This document shows, piece by piece, positions 24,477-33,531 of a DNA stretch of 64,000 bases. A model generated the notes under the pieces. That model was given only the letters and a program-made list of their open reading frames with translations, ran no database searches and was not told the DNA's origin. Numbering within the stretch: position 1 is the first letter of the stretch; each line of letters opens with the position of its first letter. A program made the translations under genes and the position numbers. The DNA is from UBA3792 sp964426415 (lineage in GTDB: Bacteria; Bacillota; Clostridia; Christensenellales; CAG-138), in the NCBI GenBank assembly GCA_964426415.1, contig CAYRQM010000001.1, forward strand, positions 1-64,000, in the 5' to 3' direction.

Positions 24477-25070
24477 ATGAAGACAGCCATTCGATATCGC
24501 TACATTGACGACTACAAAACCGTCCCCTATGTGGCAGCCAACGGAAGATCCAAAGAGAAAGTGCAGTACATCGGCGAGTGGGTGCTTTTTTTGGACAACG
24601 AAGCCGTTTTGCGGAAAAAGTTTTGGATAATGCGCGTGACGGCGATCGTGAGTTTCCTCGCCCTGTTCGGCGCGCTGCTGTGCAGCGGCGAAACGGACTT
24701 GTTTGAGTTTGCGACGATCCCGCTGGCGATGGGTCTGTTCCCGCTGACGTACCAGATCATGGGCATATGCTCCCTTCCGCGTAAATTCGCGCCCATGGAA
24801 CGGCGCCCCTATCAGCACGGCGTGCCGCGGGTCAATCACAGCGCCATGGGGCTTGCAATTCTCGGCGGCGTGGGGCTTTTGGCGCGTTTGACGGTCACCA
24901 TTTTGGGCGCGTTTCATGTGGTGCAGGCGGCAGCGTTCGGTTGGCTCGACGTGCTGTTCCTGTTCTCGACCGTCGTTTTGATCGGCATGAACCTGTTCTG
25001 CTTCCTCTCAAGCCGCAAGATTGCAGTGGAAGAACGGCCAAACGAAGACTTTCCTTCCAAACCACGGTAA
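24477..25070 (+). CDS. Four-helix membrane protein, unknown function
   Basis: 197 residues. The N-terminal 50 residues are soluble (RYRYIDDYKTVPYVAANGRSK), followed by four hydrophobic segments at roughly 52-68, 76-95, 122-143 and 150-172, and a hydrophilic tail. I do not recognise the family. AGGAGG lies at 24463-24468. A TAGAAT at 24446 may be its -10 box, but a -35 at proper distance is not clear. It is the last chromosomal gene before the insertion element. Confidence 0.7.
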   Translation: MKTAIRYRYIDDYKTVPYVAANGRSKEKVQYIGEWVLFLDNEAVLRKKFWIMRVTAIVSFLALFGALLCSGETDLFEFATIPLAMGLFPLTYQIMGICSLPRKFAPMERRPYQHGVPRVNHSAMGLAILGGVGLLARLTVTILGAFHVVQAAAFGWLDVLFLFSTVVLIGMNLFCFLSSRKIAVEERPNEDFPSKPR

Positions 25071-25092
25071 GCGACACGAAAAAATGAGATAT

Positions 25093-25100
25093 TTTATTTT
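25093..25100. repeat. Target-site duplication, left copy
   Basis: TTTATTTT directly left of the insertion element; repeated exactly at 27257-27264. Confidence 0.92.
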
Positions 25101-25124
25101 GGCTCTGTTAAAGAATAGTGTTGA
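25101..25124. repeat. Left terminal inverted repeat
   Basis: Starts GGCTCTGTTAAAG and matches the inverted right end at 23 of 24 bases (T versus C at position 16). Confidence 0.93.
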
Positions 25125-25187
25125 AATCGGCTATTTTCTGAATAAATGGTTATAATATAACTATACAGAAGATACGGAGGGATTATT

Positions 25188-26249
25188 ATGCCAAGTGTGG
25201 AGTCAATTAAAAGAGATATACAGTCTTTAGGAGCAACAGCACAAGAAGAAATATTAAATTATCTTGAAGAAACTATTGTGTTAGGTTCATTTGCTACAGA
25301 GGTTACAAATGAAGTTAAAGAGAACCGATTTTCTAGGGGAAAGGTCTGTCCTCACTGTGGACATGATAAAGTATCAAGAAATGGTAAGTACAATGGAAAT
25401 CAAAGATATATCTGTAAATTCTGCCGTAAGACTTTTACTGACTTTACACGCTCACCACGTTATAACAGCAAGAGGGACACTAGGAAATGGATACTCTATG
25501 CTAAGTGTATGATAAATGGCTATTCTATAAGAAAGTGCGCCAAATTAGTTGGAATTAGCATCCCTACATCATTTTATTGGAGACATAAGATTCTAGATGC
25601 TATCAGAGTATATATGGGTACTGGCATTGTAGAAGGCGTTATAGAAGTTGACGAGGCTTTCTTTAGAGAATCTTTTAAAGGTGACCATAAGAAAAGCACC
25701 ACATTTACAATGCCACGAAAAGCCCGTAAGAGAGGGATTAAAGGTAGTTTTAGCAGTAAAGATGAAAAGAGAAAAAGAGGTATATCCAAGGAACAAGTTT
25801 GTGTAGTATGTGCTATGGACAGAACAGGAAACCTTATTACCGAACTCATATGCAAAGGAAGAATGAAGCATACGGATTTAGAAAGGCTCTTTAGAGACAG
25901 AATTGAGGATAATTCTATTCTTTGCACTGACTCTCATAAGAGTTATATTAAGTTTGCACAAAATTTAGGCATAGAACTTCAACAAATTAAGCGGGGTAAA
26001 CATAAAGAAGGTATTTACCATATACAGCATATTAACTCCTTCCATAGTAAACTCAAGAAATGGATGGATAGGTTTAATGGTGTTGCAACTAAATACCTTT
26101 CTAACTATATGTATTGGTTTAAATGGCTTGAAATCTTTAACACGGAGAAAGATACCTTAAAGAGTAAAAATCTAATAGTACAATCTCACACGTCTCATAC
26201 TGATACAAAACTGAAGGACTTTAGGATAAGAAAAGCAATTTACATATAA
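25188..26249 (+). CDS. IS1595-family transposase
   Basis: 353 residues. Layout of the ISXO2-like family: an N-terminal zinc ribbon (CPHCGHDK and CKFCRKTF, about 54-84), a helix-turn-helix region around NGYSIRKCAKLVGI, then the catalytic core. First Asp in GVIEVDEAFF, second Asp in CTDSHKSY, and Asn in HINSFHSKLKKW 35 residues later, i.e. a D-D-N type active site as I recall for the IS1595 subgroup. No frameshift. GGAGG lies before ATG 25188. AT-rich codon use differs from every host gene here. Confidence 0.94.
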   Translation: MPSVESIKRDIQSLGATAQEEILNYLEETIVLGSFATEVTNEVKENRFSRGKVCPHCGHDKVSRNGKYNGNQRYICKFCRKTFTDFTRSPRYNSKRDTRKWILYAKCMINGYSIRKCAKLVGISIPTSFYWRHKILDAIRVYMGTGIVEGVIEVDEAFFRESFKGDHKKSTTFTMPRKARKRGIKGSFSSKDEKRKRGISKEQVCVVCAMDRTGNLITELICKGRMKHTDLERLFRDRIEDNSILCTDSHKSYIKFAQNLGIELQQIKRGKHKEGIYHIQHINSFHSKLKKWMDRFNGVATKYLSNYMYWFKWLEIFNTEKDTLKSKNLIVQSHTSHTDTKLKDFRIRKAIYI

Positions 26250-26337
26250 TTTTGTTAAATATTTAAAAAAACACATATAATTCTTTATAATTAAGTAATA
26301 TGAAATAGTTAAATTTATATTTTTTGGAGGGATATTT

Positions 26338-27162
26338 ATGGAAAATGAAGTAAAAGATTTTTATGATAAGTATGGCATAAAAGAGTGGAATAGGTTGGAA
26401 GAAACTATTTATAGTAAAATCAATTATCTGCTACATATGCATTTTATAGAAAAATACTTGGATAAAGGTATGAAAATTCTCGATGCAGGCTGTGGTGCAG
26501 GCAGATATAGTATTGAGTTTGCGAAAAAAGGCTGCAAGGTAACTTTGTTTGATATTTCTGATGAACAACTTAAAATTGCTAAAGATAAGATTGGTGAAGC
26601 GAAAGTTAATGAAAATATTGAGGGCATCTTTCAAGGGGATATTAGAGATTTATCTCAATTTCAAAATGAACAATTTGATATGGTTGTTTGTTATGGTGCT
26701 CCTTTATCTTATGTACTTGAAAATAGAGAAAAGGCAATATTAGAGTTCAATAGGGTATTAAAAAAGAATGGTTTGTTATTTATTAGTGTAAATAACAAGT
26801 GGGGTATCCTTAAAATGCTTTTAGGTAATAAATACCCTGACTTCTTTAGTAATCCAGAATATTGGCATGTTGACAAAGTAATGAAAACAGGAGATTTACC
26901 TAAGCATGAGAAAGTTGCCCAACCTCCAAGACATTTCTTTGAGGCTATAGAACTTAACAATCTACTAATAGAGAATGGATTTGTTGAAACTGCTTTAGGG
27001 GGAAGCCCTTGCTTTAGTTGTGGTAATGCTCAATCAATCGAGGAATTAGGAAAAGATGAAAAATCATTTAACACAATTCTACAAATTGAAATTGAAACTT
27101 ATATGAAATCTACTATGGTTGATAATGGAGAATTTTTACTTGCCAAAGCCACTAAAAATTAA
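26338..27162 (+). CDS. Class I SAM-dependent methyltransferase, IS passenger gene
   Basis: 274 residues. Motif I ILDAGCGAGRYS at about 48-59, an acidic end of strand 2 (LFDIS), motif with GDIRDL, and DMVVCYGAPLSYV (strand 4) show a Rossmann-type methyltransferase. Cys pair SPCFSC near 223-228. Substrate unknown; small molecule or antibiotic modification is possible since IS passengers often give a selectable trait, but the sequence is not an Erm or 16S-resistance enzyme that I recognise. GGAGGG at 26325-26330. Same low GC as the transposase. Confidence 0.85.
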   Translation: MENEVKDFYDKYGIKEWNRLEETIYSKINYLLHMHFIEKYLDKGMKILDAGCGAGRYSIEFAKKGCKVTLFDISDEQLKIAKDKIGEAKVNENIEGIFQGDIRDLSQFQNEQFDMVVCYGAPLSYVLENREKAILEFNRVLKKNGLLFISVNNKWGILKMLLGNKYPDFFSNPEYWHVDKVMKTGDLPKHEKVAQPPRHFFEAIELNNLLIENGFVETALGGSPCFSCGNAQSIEELGKDEKSFNTILQIEIETYMKSTMVDNGEFLLAKATKN

Positions 27163-27188
27163 TAACATGTAATATTTTAAAAAATGAC

Positions 27189-27219
27189 CAAGGGAACCTT
27201 TTAATGGGTTCCTTTTTAA
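27189..27219 (+). terminator. Terminator inside the insertion element
   Basis: AAGGGAACC and GGGTTCC form a stem around TTTTAAT, followed by five T; it ends the passenger transcript before the right end and would shield the downstream operon from read-through. Confidence 0.8.
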
Positions 27220-27232
27220 AAATAGTATATTA

Positions 27233-27256
27233 TCAACACTGTTCTTTAACAGAGCC
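27233..27256. repeat. Right terminal inverted repeat
   Basis: Ends TTCTTTAACAGAGCC, inverse of the left end. Confidence 0.93.
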
Positions 27257-27264
27257 TTTATTTT
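27257..27264. repeat. Target-site duplication, right copy
   Basis: TTTATTTT immediately right of the element. Confidence 0.92.
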
Positions 27265-27286
27265 ATATAATTTTTTCGCGAAGTGA

Positions 27287-27315
27287 TTGACAAGTTTGCT
27301 CGAATGTCTTATAAT
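27287..27315 (+). promoter_or_regulatory. Peptide transporter operon promoter
   Basis: A perfect consensus: TTGACA, 17 bases, TATAAT. It starts 30 bases right of the insertion element end, so any upstream activator or UP-element sites beyond that have been displaced by 2.2 kb. Confidence 0.93.
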
Positions 27316-27360
27316 CTAACTGTATTTTCATATACAACAAAAAATTAGGAGGATTAGAAA

Positions 27361-29838
27361 ATGCAAAATCTGAGAAGAATTCTTGCGATCGTGCTTGTTC
27401 TGGTTCTGGCACTGGCAGTTGTCGCTTGCGACAAGACCCCGGCCGACACCGACAAGCCCACCGTAACGGATGCACCGAATCCCGATGCTGACGTTACAGA
27501 CGCACCGGTAAGCACGCTCCCGACGGAGCCGACGACCGACACTCCGTTGACCGTCGCGTACAGCCCCTTCTCGCAGAAGTTCAGCCCGTTCTATGCGGAC
27601 ACCGGCTACGACCAAGACGTCGTTAGCATGGTCAGCTTGGGCCTGATGACCACCGACCGTATGGGCGGCATCATCTACAATGCGATCGAAGGCGAAACCG
27701 TTAGCTATAACGGCACCGACTATCTGTACACAGGCGCAGCGGACATCAGCGTCGATTATGACGAAGCGTCCGACACCACCACCTACACGGCAAAGCTCCG
27801 TGACGATCTGAAATTCTCCGACGGCGTTGCGCTGACGGCGGATGACGTCATCTTCACGTACTACACCCTGTTGGATCCCGGCTATGTTGGTTCCACCACC
27901 CTGGGCTCCTACGGCATCTTGGGTCTGCAGAACTACCAGACCCAGACTTCCGATGAAGTCTATGCCGAGTTTGGCGCAATCGCGGATGCGATCTATGCGG
28001 CAGGCGAAGCCGGCACCTATGACGATGCCGAGCTGCAGGCGAAGTATTGGGCAATGATGAAGACCAACTGGACGTCCATCTGCAGCGCGATCGTGACCTA
28101 TGTTGCGAACAACTACGGCGCAGACAACTACGTACAGGCGTACTTCAATCCCGCCCTGACTTGGGCTGACGTTTCTGCAAACGAAGGTCTGACGGTTGCG
28201 TTCGGCATGGCAATGTGGGGCTTCGGCGCATACGCCGAGGACGGCACATTCAACGATGGCGGCTTGACCGAGAGCTCTTGGGATATGACCACCACCTTCC
28301 CGACCATTGACGATTACTATGCGGCGACCTATGCAGCGTATGCAGGCGATCCCGCAGCGTTCGCCGGCACAGAAGCACCCAACGGCGAAGATCCGGTAGC
28401 CATGACGAAGGATCAGTTCATCGCAGAGTGCGGTTCCGCTTCCATGACGGAGCCCATCAAGTACATCAGCGGTATCACCAAGATCGATGATTACACCGTG
28501 CAGGTCGTGACCGCAGGTTACGAAGCCCCCGCTGTGTATTCCATCCTCGGCATCACCATCGCCCCGATGCACTACTATGGCGACGCTTCCATGTACAACT
28601 ACGAAGAGGGTAATTTCGGCTTCACGTTCGGCGATCTGTCCAAGCAGAAGTCCGTAACGGAAACCCCGCTGGGCGCAGGTCCCTACACCTTCGTATCCTA
28701 CCAAGATAAGCAGGTCACCTTCGCTGCCAACCCCAACTACTACAAGGGCTGCCCGAAGATTGCCAACGTTATCTTCAAAGAGACCAACTCCGCAGAAGTT
28801 GCAACCGCTCTCAACACCGGCGATGCAGATGCGGGCGAACTGACCGGTTCCCGTACCCGTTTTGAGGAAGTCGCTTCCTACAACAGCAACGGCGAAATCA
28901 CCGGCGACGTCATCACAACCTCTAAGGTTGACAACCTCGGCTACGGCTACATCGGCATGAACGCAGACACCGTCAACGTTGGCGGCAACGCGAGCAGCGA
29001 TGCATCCAAGGCGCTCCGTAAGGGTCTTGCCACCATCATCGCGGTCTATCGTGATGTTGCGTACGATTCCTACTACGGCGAAGCAGCATCCGTCATCCAG
29101 TACCCGATCTCCAACACCTCGTGGGCAGCCCCGCAGGCTTCCGACGACGATTACCAGCTCGCGTTCTCCGTGGATGCAAACGGCAATTCGCTGTACACCG
29201 CTGACATGAATGCAGATGAGAAGTACGCAGCCGCAAAGGCAGGCGCACTGACCTGGTTCGCAGCAGCAGGCTACACCGTTGAAGACGGCAAAGTCACCGC
29301 GGCTCCCGAAGGCGCTTCCCTGACTTACAAGTGCACCATCCCCGGCGACGGCACAGGCGACCACCCGTCCTACACCGTTCTGACCATGGCGGAAGAAGCA
29401 TTTGGCGAGATTGGCATCACGTTCATCATTGAAGACCTTGCAAACTCCGACGTTCTCTGGAACATGCTGGATGCAGGCGAACAAGAACTCTGGTGCGCAG
29501 CTTGGGGTTCCACCATCGATCCTGATATGTATCAGGTGTACCATAGCTCCGGTGTTGTGGGTGAAGGCGGTTCCGATTCGAACCACTATCACATCCGTGA
29601 CGCCAAGCTGGATGAGCTGATCGTTGCTGCACGTCAGTCTGACGACCAGAGCTACAGAAAGTCTGTTTACAAGCAGTGCCTCGACATCATCATTGATTGG
29701 GCAGTTGAAATTCCCGCCTATCAGCGTCAGAACTGCATCGTATTCAGCACGCAGCGCATCAACATCGACACGCTGACCCCCGACATCACCACGTTCTGGG
29801 GTTGGATGAACGACATTGAGCTGCTCGACATGAACTAA
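27361..29838 (+). CDS. oppA: Peptide ABC transporter substrate-binding lipoprotein
   Basis: 825 residues, far above the 530-600 usual for OppA/DppA. Lipoprotein signal with Cys23 in LAVVAC, then an acidic Thr/Pro/Asp linker (24-60). The SBP_bac_5 fold is shown by TAKLRDDLKFSDGVALTADDVIFTY (KFSDG...TADDV), later LGAGPYTFVSY, ANPNYYKGCPKI and the C-terminal YQRQNCIVFS. Extra sequence lies at about 195-350, between the early domain and the ligand region. Extracellular, membrane-tethered; it presents oligopeptides (or another ligand) to the OppB-OppC channel. First gene of the operon, with GGAGG at 27349-27353. Confidence 0.93.
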   Translation: MQNLRRILAIVLVLVLALAVVACDKTPADTDKPTVTDAPNPDADVTDAPVSTLPTEPTTDTPLTVAYSPFSQKFSPFYADTGYDQDVVSMVSLGLMTTDRMGGIIYNAIEGETVSYNGTDYLYTGAADISVDYDEASDTTTYTAKLRDDLKFSDGVALTADDVIFTYYTLLDPGYVGSTTLGSYGILGLQNYQTQTSDEVYAEFGAIADAIYAAGEAGTYDDAELQAKYWAMMKTNWTSICSAIVTYVANNYGADNYVQAYFNPALTWADVSANEGLTVAFGMAMWGFGAYAEDGTFNDGGLTESSWDMTTTFPTIDDYYAATYAAYAGDPAAFAGTEAPNGEDPVAMTKDQFIAECGSASMTEPIKYISGITKIDDYTVQVVTAGYEAPAVYSILGITIAPMHYYGDASMYNYEEGNFGFTFGDLSKQKSVTETPLGAGPYTFVSYQDKQVTFAANPNYYKGCPKIANVIFKETNSAEVATALNTGDADAGELTGSRTRFEEVASYNSNGEITGDVITTSKVDNLGYGYIGMNADTVNVGGNASSDASKALRKGLATIIAVYRDVAYDSYYGEAASVIQYPISNTSWAAPQASDDDYQLAFSVDANGNSLYTADMNADEKYAAAKAGALTWFAAAGYTVEDGKVTAAPEGASLTYKCTIPGDGTGDHPSYTVLTMAEEAFGEIGITFIIEDLANSDVLWNMLDAGEQELWCAAWGSTIDPDMYQVYHSSGVVGEGGSDSNHYHIRDAKLDELIVAARQSDDQSYRKSVYKQCLDIIIDWAVEIPAYQRQNCIVFSTQRINIDTLTPDITTFWGWMNDIELLDMN

Positions 29839-29883
29839 TTCGCAAATGCAACTTTTGCAATTTGAATTGTAATTAGGGCAAGC

Positions 29884-29915
29884 GTGTTGAGCCCACCGCA
29901 AGGTGGGCTCAACAC
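29884..29915 (+). other. Intercistronic hairpin between oppA and oppB
   Basis: A perfect 14-base stem (GTGTTGAGCCCACC with its complement) closed by a GCAA tetraloop. No T tract follows, so it should protect the upstream message end or mark a processing site, allowing more binding protein than permease, a common arrangement in ABC operons (inference). Confidence 0.75.
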
Positions 29916-29966
29916 CTCATTATACTTTAGGATGCAGCGGATACGCGCTGCAAGAGGGTGGTACGC

Positions 29967-30956
29967 ATGTGGAAATTCCTAATTCGTAGATTATTATTGG
30001 GCATTCTCATCGTCGTGCTGGGCGCATTCGTCGTGTTTACTGTCATTCGCTGCTTGCCGACTTCCTATATGCAGAAGATGGCGCGGCAGTTTGCCAGCGC
30101 GTCGCAGGGCCGCATCACATACGAAGAGATGCTAAAAAAGCTGAACGAAGAGTACGGCATGGAAGGCAATATCCTTGTCGGCTTCGGGAAGTGGGCGATT
30201 AAAGCTGTCCAAGGTGACTTTGGCAATTCTTGGAAATACAGCATTCCGGTCACAGAAAAGTTTAACGATGTCATTGGATGGTCGATCCTGATGAATGTCA
30301 TTTCATTCGTCTTTGAGATTGCGCTGTGTATTCCGTTGGGCATATTGGCTGCACGCAAACAGTACAGCAAGACGGACTATGCCATAACGGTATTCGCGTT
30401 GGCGTGTATTTCGCTGCCGTCCTTCTATTTGGCAACGGTGCTCAAATACGTATTTTCGGTCAAGCTTGGTTGGCTGCCGCTGTACGGGCTCAAGAGCAGC
30501 GGCTACATCAATATGACGTCCATACAGCGTGTTTGGGACATTACAAAGCATTTGATTTTGCCTGTCGTCACGCTGGCGATGCTTTCCGTCGGCGGCTTGA
30601 CGCGTTATACGCGTACCAACATGTTGGAAGTGTTGAACGCCGACTATATTCGCACGGCGCGTGCGAAGGGCCTTTCTGAAAAGAAGGTCATCAACAAGCA
30701 CGCATTCCGCAACACCTTGATCCCGCTGGTGTCCTATCTGAGCTACCTGCTGCCCAGCATGTTTGGCGGCGCTCTGATCACCGAGCAGATCTTCCAAATC
30801 CCCGGCATCGGCTTCTATTCTTATCAGGCGATGACCGAGGGCGACATTCCGTTCGCCATGTTCTACATGACATTCTTGATGGTATTGACACAGGTCAGCT
30901 TGATCATTGCCGACATCATGTACGCCGTTGTGGATCCGCGCGTGCGCGTCAATTAA
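29967..30956 (+). CDS. oppB: Peptide ABC transporter permease, OppB type
   Basis: 329 residues, six membrane segments. MWKFLIRRLLLGILIVVLGAF start, first periplasmic-side loop, then the coupling EAA loop ADYIRTARAKGLSEKKVINKHAFRN (EAA-like RTARAKGLS). ATG 29967 is preferred over GTG 29958 because GAGGG at 29954-29958 is correctly spaced. Pairs with OppC to form the channel. Confidence 0.94.
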   Translation: MWKFLIRRLLLGILIVVLGAFVVFTVIRCLPTSYMQKMARQFASASQGRITYEEMLKKLNEEYGMEGNILVGFGKWAIKAVQGDFGNSWKYSIPVTEKFNDVIGWSILMNVISFVFEIALCIPLGILAARKQYSKTDYAITVFALACISLPSFYLATVLKYVFSVKLGWLPLYGLKSSGYINMTSIQRVWDITKHLILPVVTLAMLSVGGLTRYTRTNMLEVLNADYIRTARAKGLSEKKVINKHAFRNTLIPLVSYLSYLLPSMFGGALITEQIFQIPGIGFYSYQAMTEGDIPFAMFYMTFLMVLTQVSLIIADIMYAVVDPRVRVN

Positions 30957-30969
30957 GGGGGCTAAGAGC

Positions 30970-33522
30970 ATGCAAGAAGATAAGAGCAAGCGAACCGACG
31001 CCTCCACACAAAAAGGCAATTCTTCCGAGCATCTTGCATTGGACGACGCACGTCGTATCAAGGTGCTTTCCCCCGGCATGATGGTCTTCAAACGCTTCGT
31101 GCGCAACAAGCTGGCAATCGTGGGCTTCGTCATCATCGTCGTGATGTTTCTGTTCTCCTTCGTAGGACCGATCTTCTCGCCCTATGCCATCGATCAGAAG
31201 TTTTTCATGACTGCAACGGAGCCGGGCTTGTACGCCAACGGCGCATTTACGACGGACATCAACCTCTTGGACCGCGAAGGCAATTCCCTCAGCAAGACCA
31301 AGCTGCTCAGCTCCGGCTTTGAGGCGGCTGCGCTGAAGGCGCTTGGCACCTTTAAGGACAAAAAGACAAGCGAGTATACCTTGACCGTCGGACAAGAGTT
31401 CGAGATTGTAGACGGAAGCCGCACCTATGCGTTTACCGTTGTCAGCGCAGACAAGCAGCGTCCCTCCTTCTTGGTATCCGAGAATCTGCGCATTGCGTGC
31501 GCCAACAAGATTGGCAAGGACTGCACCGTAACCGCACTGTCGTCGTATGAGCTGGATGAGGGCATGACGGCGCTCATCACCGACTATATGACGCGCAACG
31601 CCACCGATACGACGCTGGATTACAACGGGCTGACCGTCCATGTGCTGCGGCAGGACAAGAACACCGTCTACTTCAGCTTGGAGCAGGGCGAACCGATTGC
31701 GATCATGTCCTACTATTCCTTTACGGCACTGCGCGGACGCATTGCAGACCTGCAAAGCGACGTCGTGTTCTTGGAAACGGCAGACGATGCGATCGACTCC
31801 TTGGCGCCCAGCTTCGACTACACCGATGCGGACGGGAACACGGCGACGTACCTGCTGACTTTGGACGAAGAAACCGGCGTCACGATGCTGTCCGATTCCA
31901 ACGGCTCTGCGCTGTTTAGCGCCGCGTACGAATACAGCTACGCGACCTTCAGCGAAACGGATCCGGAGAATCCCGACGTCATGCGCGACGTTCCCTTCCA
32001 AAACCGCTTGGGCAAGCCCAATGAAGCGGGCGACGCCAAGCTGGATGCGACCCCTGAGGACGCCGCCGAATTCGACGCGCTGCTCAAGAGCGTGGTGCTG
32101 ACCCGCGGCGATACATTCGACTTCAATGGCGAGACCTACACCATCACCTATTCCAAGGGTGAAGTCAAGGTCTTCAACGCCGACGAAGAGCTTTGCGTCA
32201 CGGCAGTGAACAGCTTTACGCCGGTTGAGAGCATCTACGATTCGCTGGGCAACACCTTCCTGTTCCGCGTAGCGGTATCCGAAGCGATCGCCGCACAGGC
32301 AGATTCCTTCTCGTACAACGGCGAAACCTTTGCACTGCGTGCCGAGTACAACGTGCCCGCATCCGAGCGCGAACAGGCGGCAGATGCCGAGGCGCCCACG
32401 GAAGCGCCCGAAACGGCACAGCCCGACGCGGACGAAGACGCCATCGCCGTGCGCACCACCCATGTGCAGGAAGAGCCGGTCATTCAAGCGATGACCCTCA
32501 AAGAAGCACAGAATCTGGATCAATCCCGTATCGACTATGTCGTCACCAACGCTTCGGGCGAGGATATCATCCTCCTGTCCCCGATCAGCTATGGCGCCAT
32601 CCAAAACGGCACGGTATTGACCGTCGACTTTGCGCGCGGGCTGATGTCCGCCATGCGCAATATGCCCAGCGGCGTCACCACGACGTACGAGTTCGTCAAC
32701 CAATACGGCGAAGTCGCCACGGCGTACGTCGCGCTGAACAATGGCAACTACAACGTCAGCGCCGATATGCTGAAGGTTCGTCTTTTGATGAACGGCGCAC
32801 CCAGCACGGACGAAAACGGCTATCTGCACGTGCTCGGCACCGACAACAACGGCATGGACGTCTTCACACGGTTGATGCACGGCGGCCAGATCTCCTTGAT
32901 CGTTGGCTTCATCGTCATCTTCTTTGAGACGATTCTGGGCGTTGTGCTCGGCGGCATCTCCGGTTACTTCGGCGGTTGGGTCGATACGCTGCTCATGCGT
33001 TTTGTCGATCTGTTCAACGCCATTCCGTTCTATCCCATCGTCATTATCATTGGCTCTGTCATGGATGAGCAGCGTGTAGGCGGATGGGCGCGGATCATGT
33101 TGCTGATGGTCATCATCGGGATCTTGGGCTGGACGGGCATTGCGCGTATCGTCCGCGGTCAGATCCTCTCCTTGCGCGAGCAAGACTTCATGGTTGCCAC
33201 CGAAGCTACGGGCATTCGCACGTCCCGCCGCATCTTCCACCACTTGATCCCGAACGTGATGCCGTTGCTGATCGTCAACGCGACCATGGGCCTTGGCGGC
33301 ATCATTCTGACGGAAGCGACGCTGGGCTTCTTGGGCCTTGGCGTGAAGTACCCGATGGCGTCTTGGGGCTCCATCATCAACCAAGCGACCGATATGCAGG
33401 TCATGACCACCGCATGGTGGATCTGGATTCCTGCCGGTATCTTTATCCTGCTGACGGTGCTTGGCTTTAACTTCGTGGGTGACGGGTTGCGAGACGCGTT
33501 TGACCCGAAGATGAAAAGGTAG
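30970..33522 (+). CDS. oppC: Peptide ABC transporter permease, OppC type, with giant extracytoplasmic domain
   Basis: 850 residues; ordinary OppC has about 300. Residues 1-45 are cytosolic, one membrane segment spans about 47-68 (LAIVGFVIIVVMFLFSFVGP), then about 540 hydrophilic residues (75-615) precede the five-helix permease core (630-850) with HGGQISLIVGF and the EAA loop EATGIRTSRRIFHHLIPN. By topology the insert faces outside. It has repeated beta-rich stretches such as LTVGQEFEIVDGSRTYAF and RGDTFDFNGETYTITY and an acidic Ala/Pro-rich linker (about 470-495). No known domain recognised. Reading frame and codon use are continuous, so it is not an assembly join. Confidence 0.92.
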   Translation: MQEDKSKRTDASTQKGNSSEHLALDDARRIKVLSPGMMVFKRFVRNKLAIVGFVIIVVMFLFSFVGPIFSPYAIDQKFFMTATEPGLYANGAFTTDINLLDREGNSLSKTKLLSSGFEAAALKALGTFKDKKTSEYTLTVGQEFEIVDGSRTYAFTVVSADKQRPSFLVSENLRIACANKIGKDCTVTALSSYELDEGMTALITDYMTRNATDTTLDYNGLTVHVLRQDKNTVYFSLEQGEPIAIMSYYSFTALRGRIADLQSDVVFLETADDAIDSLAPSFDYTDADGNTATYLLTLDEETGVTMLSDSNGSALFSAAYEYSYATFSETDPENPDVMRDVPFQNRLGKPNEAGDAKLDATPEDAAEFDALLKSVVLTRGDTFDFNGETYTITYSKGEVKVFNADEELCVTAVNSFTPVESIYDSLGNTFLFRVAVSEAIAAQADSFSYNGETFALRAEYNVPASEREQAADAEAPTEAPETAQPDADEDAIAVRTTHVQEEPVIQAMTLKEAQNLDQSRIDYVVTNASGEDIILLSPISYGAIQNGTVLTVDFARGLMSAMRNMPSGVTTTYEFVNQYGEVATAYVALNNGNYNVSADMLKVRLLMNGAPSTDENGYLHVLGTDNNGMDVFTRLMHGGQISLIVGFIVIFFETILGVVLGGISGYFGGWVDTLLMRFVDLFNAIPFYPIVIIIGSVMDEQRVGGWARIMLLMVIIGILGWTGIARIVRGQILSLREQDFMVATEATGIRTSRRIFHHLIPNVMPLLIVNATMGLGGIILTEATLGFLGLGVKYPMASWGSIINQATDMQVMTTAWWIWIPAGIFILLTVLGFNFVGDGLRDAFDPKMKR

Positions 33523-33531
33523 GTGAGCGTC

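Larger units (their letters stand above)
25101..27256 (+). mobile_element. IS1595-family insertion sequence with passenger methyltransferase
   Basis: A 2156-base element bounded by 24-base inverted repeats with one mismatch (left 25101-25124, GGCTCTGTTAAAGAATAGTG then TTGA; right 27233-27256, inverted) and flanked by perfect 8-base direct repeats TTTATTTT, the duplication length of IS1595-type elements. It is strikingly AT-rich against its GC-rich surroundings, pointing to recent arrival from a low-GC Firmicute. It holds a full transposase and one passenger gene with its own terminator. Everything needed for transposition appears intact. Confidence 0.95.

Noticed and set aside
27328..29901. 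Reverse-strand open frame of 857 codons opposite oppA
   Set aside because: Cys/Val/Gly-rich shadow of the oppA coding strand with no recognisable domain.
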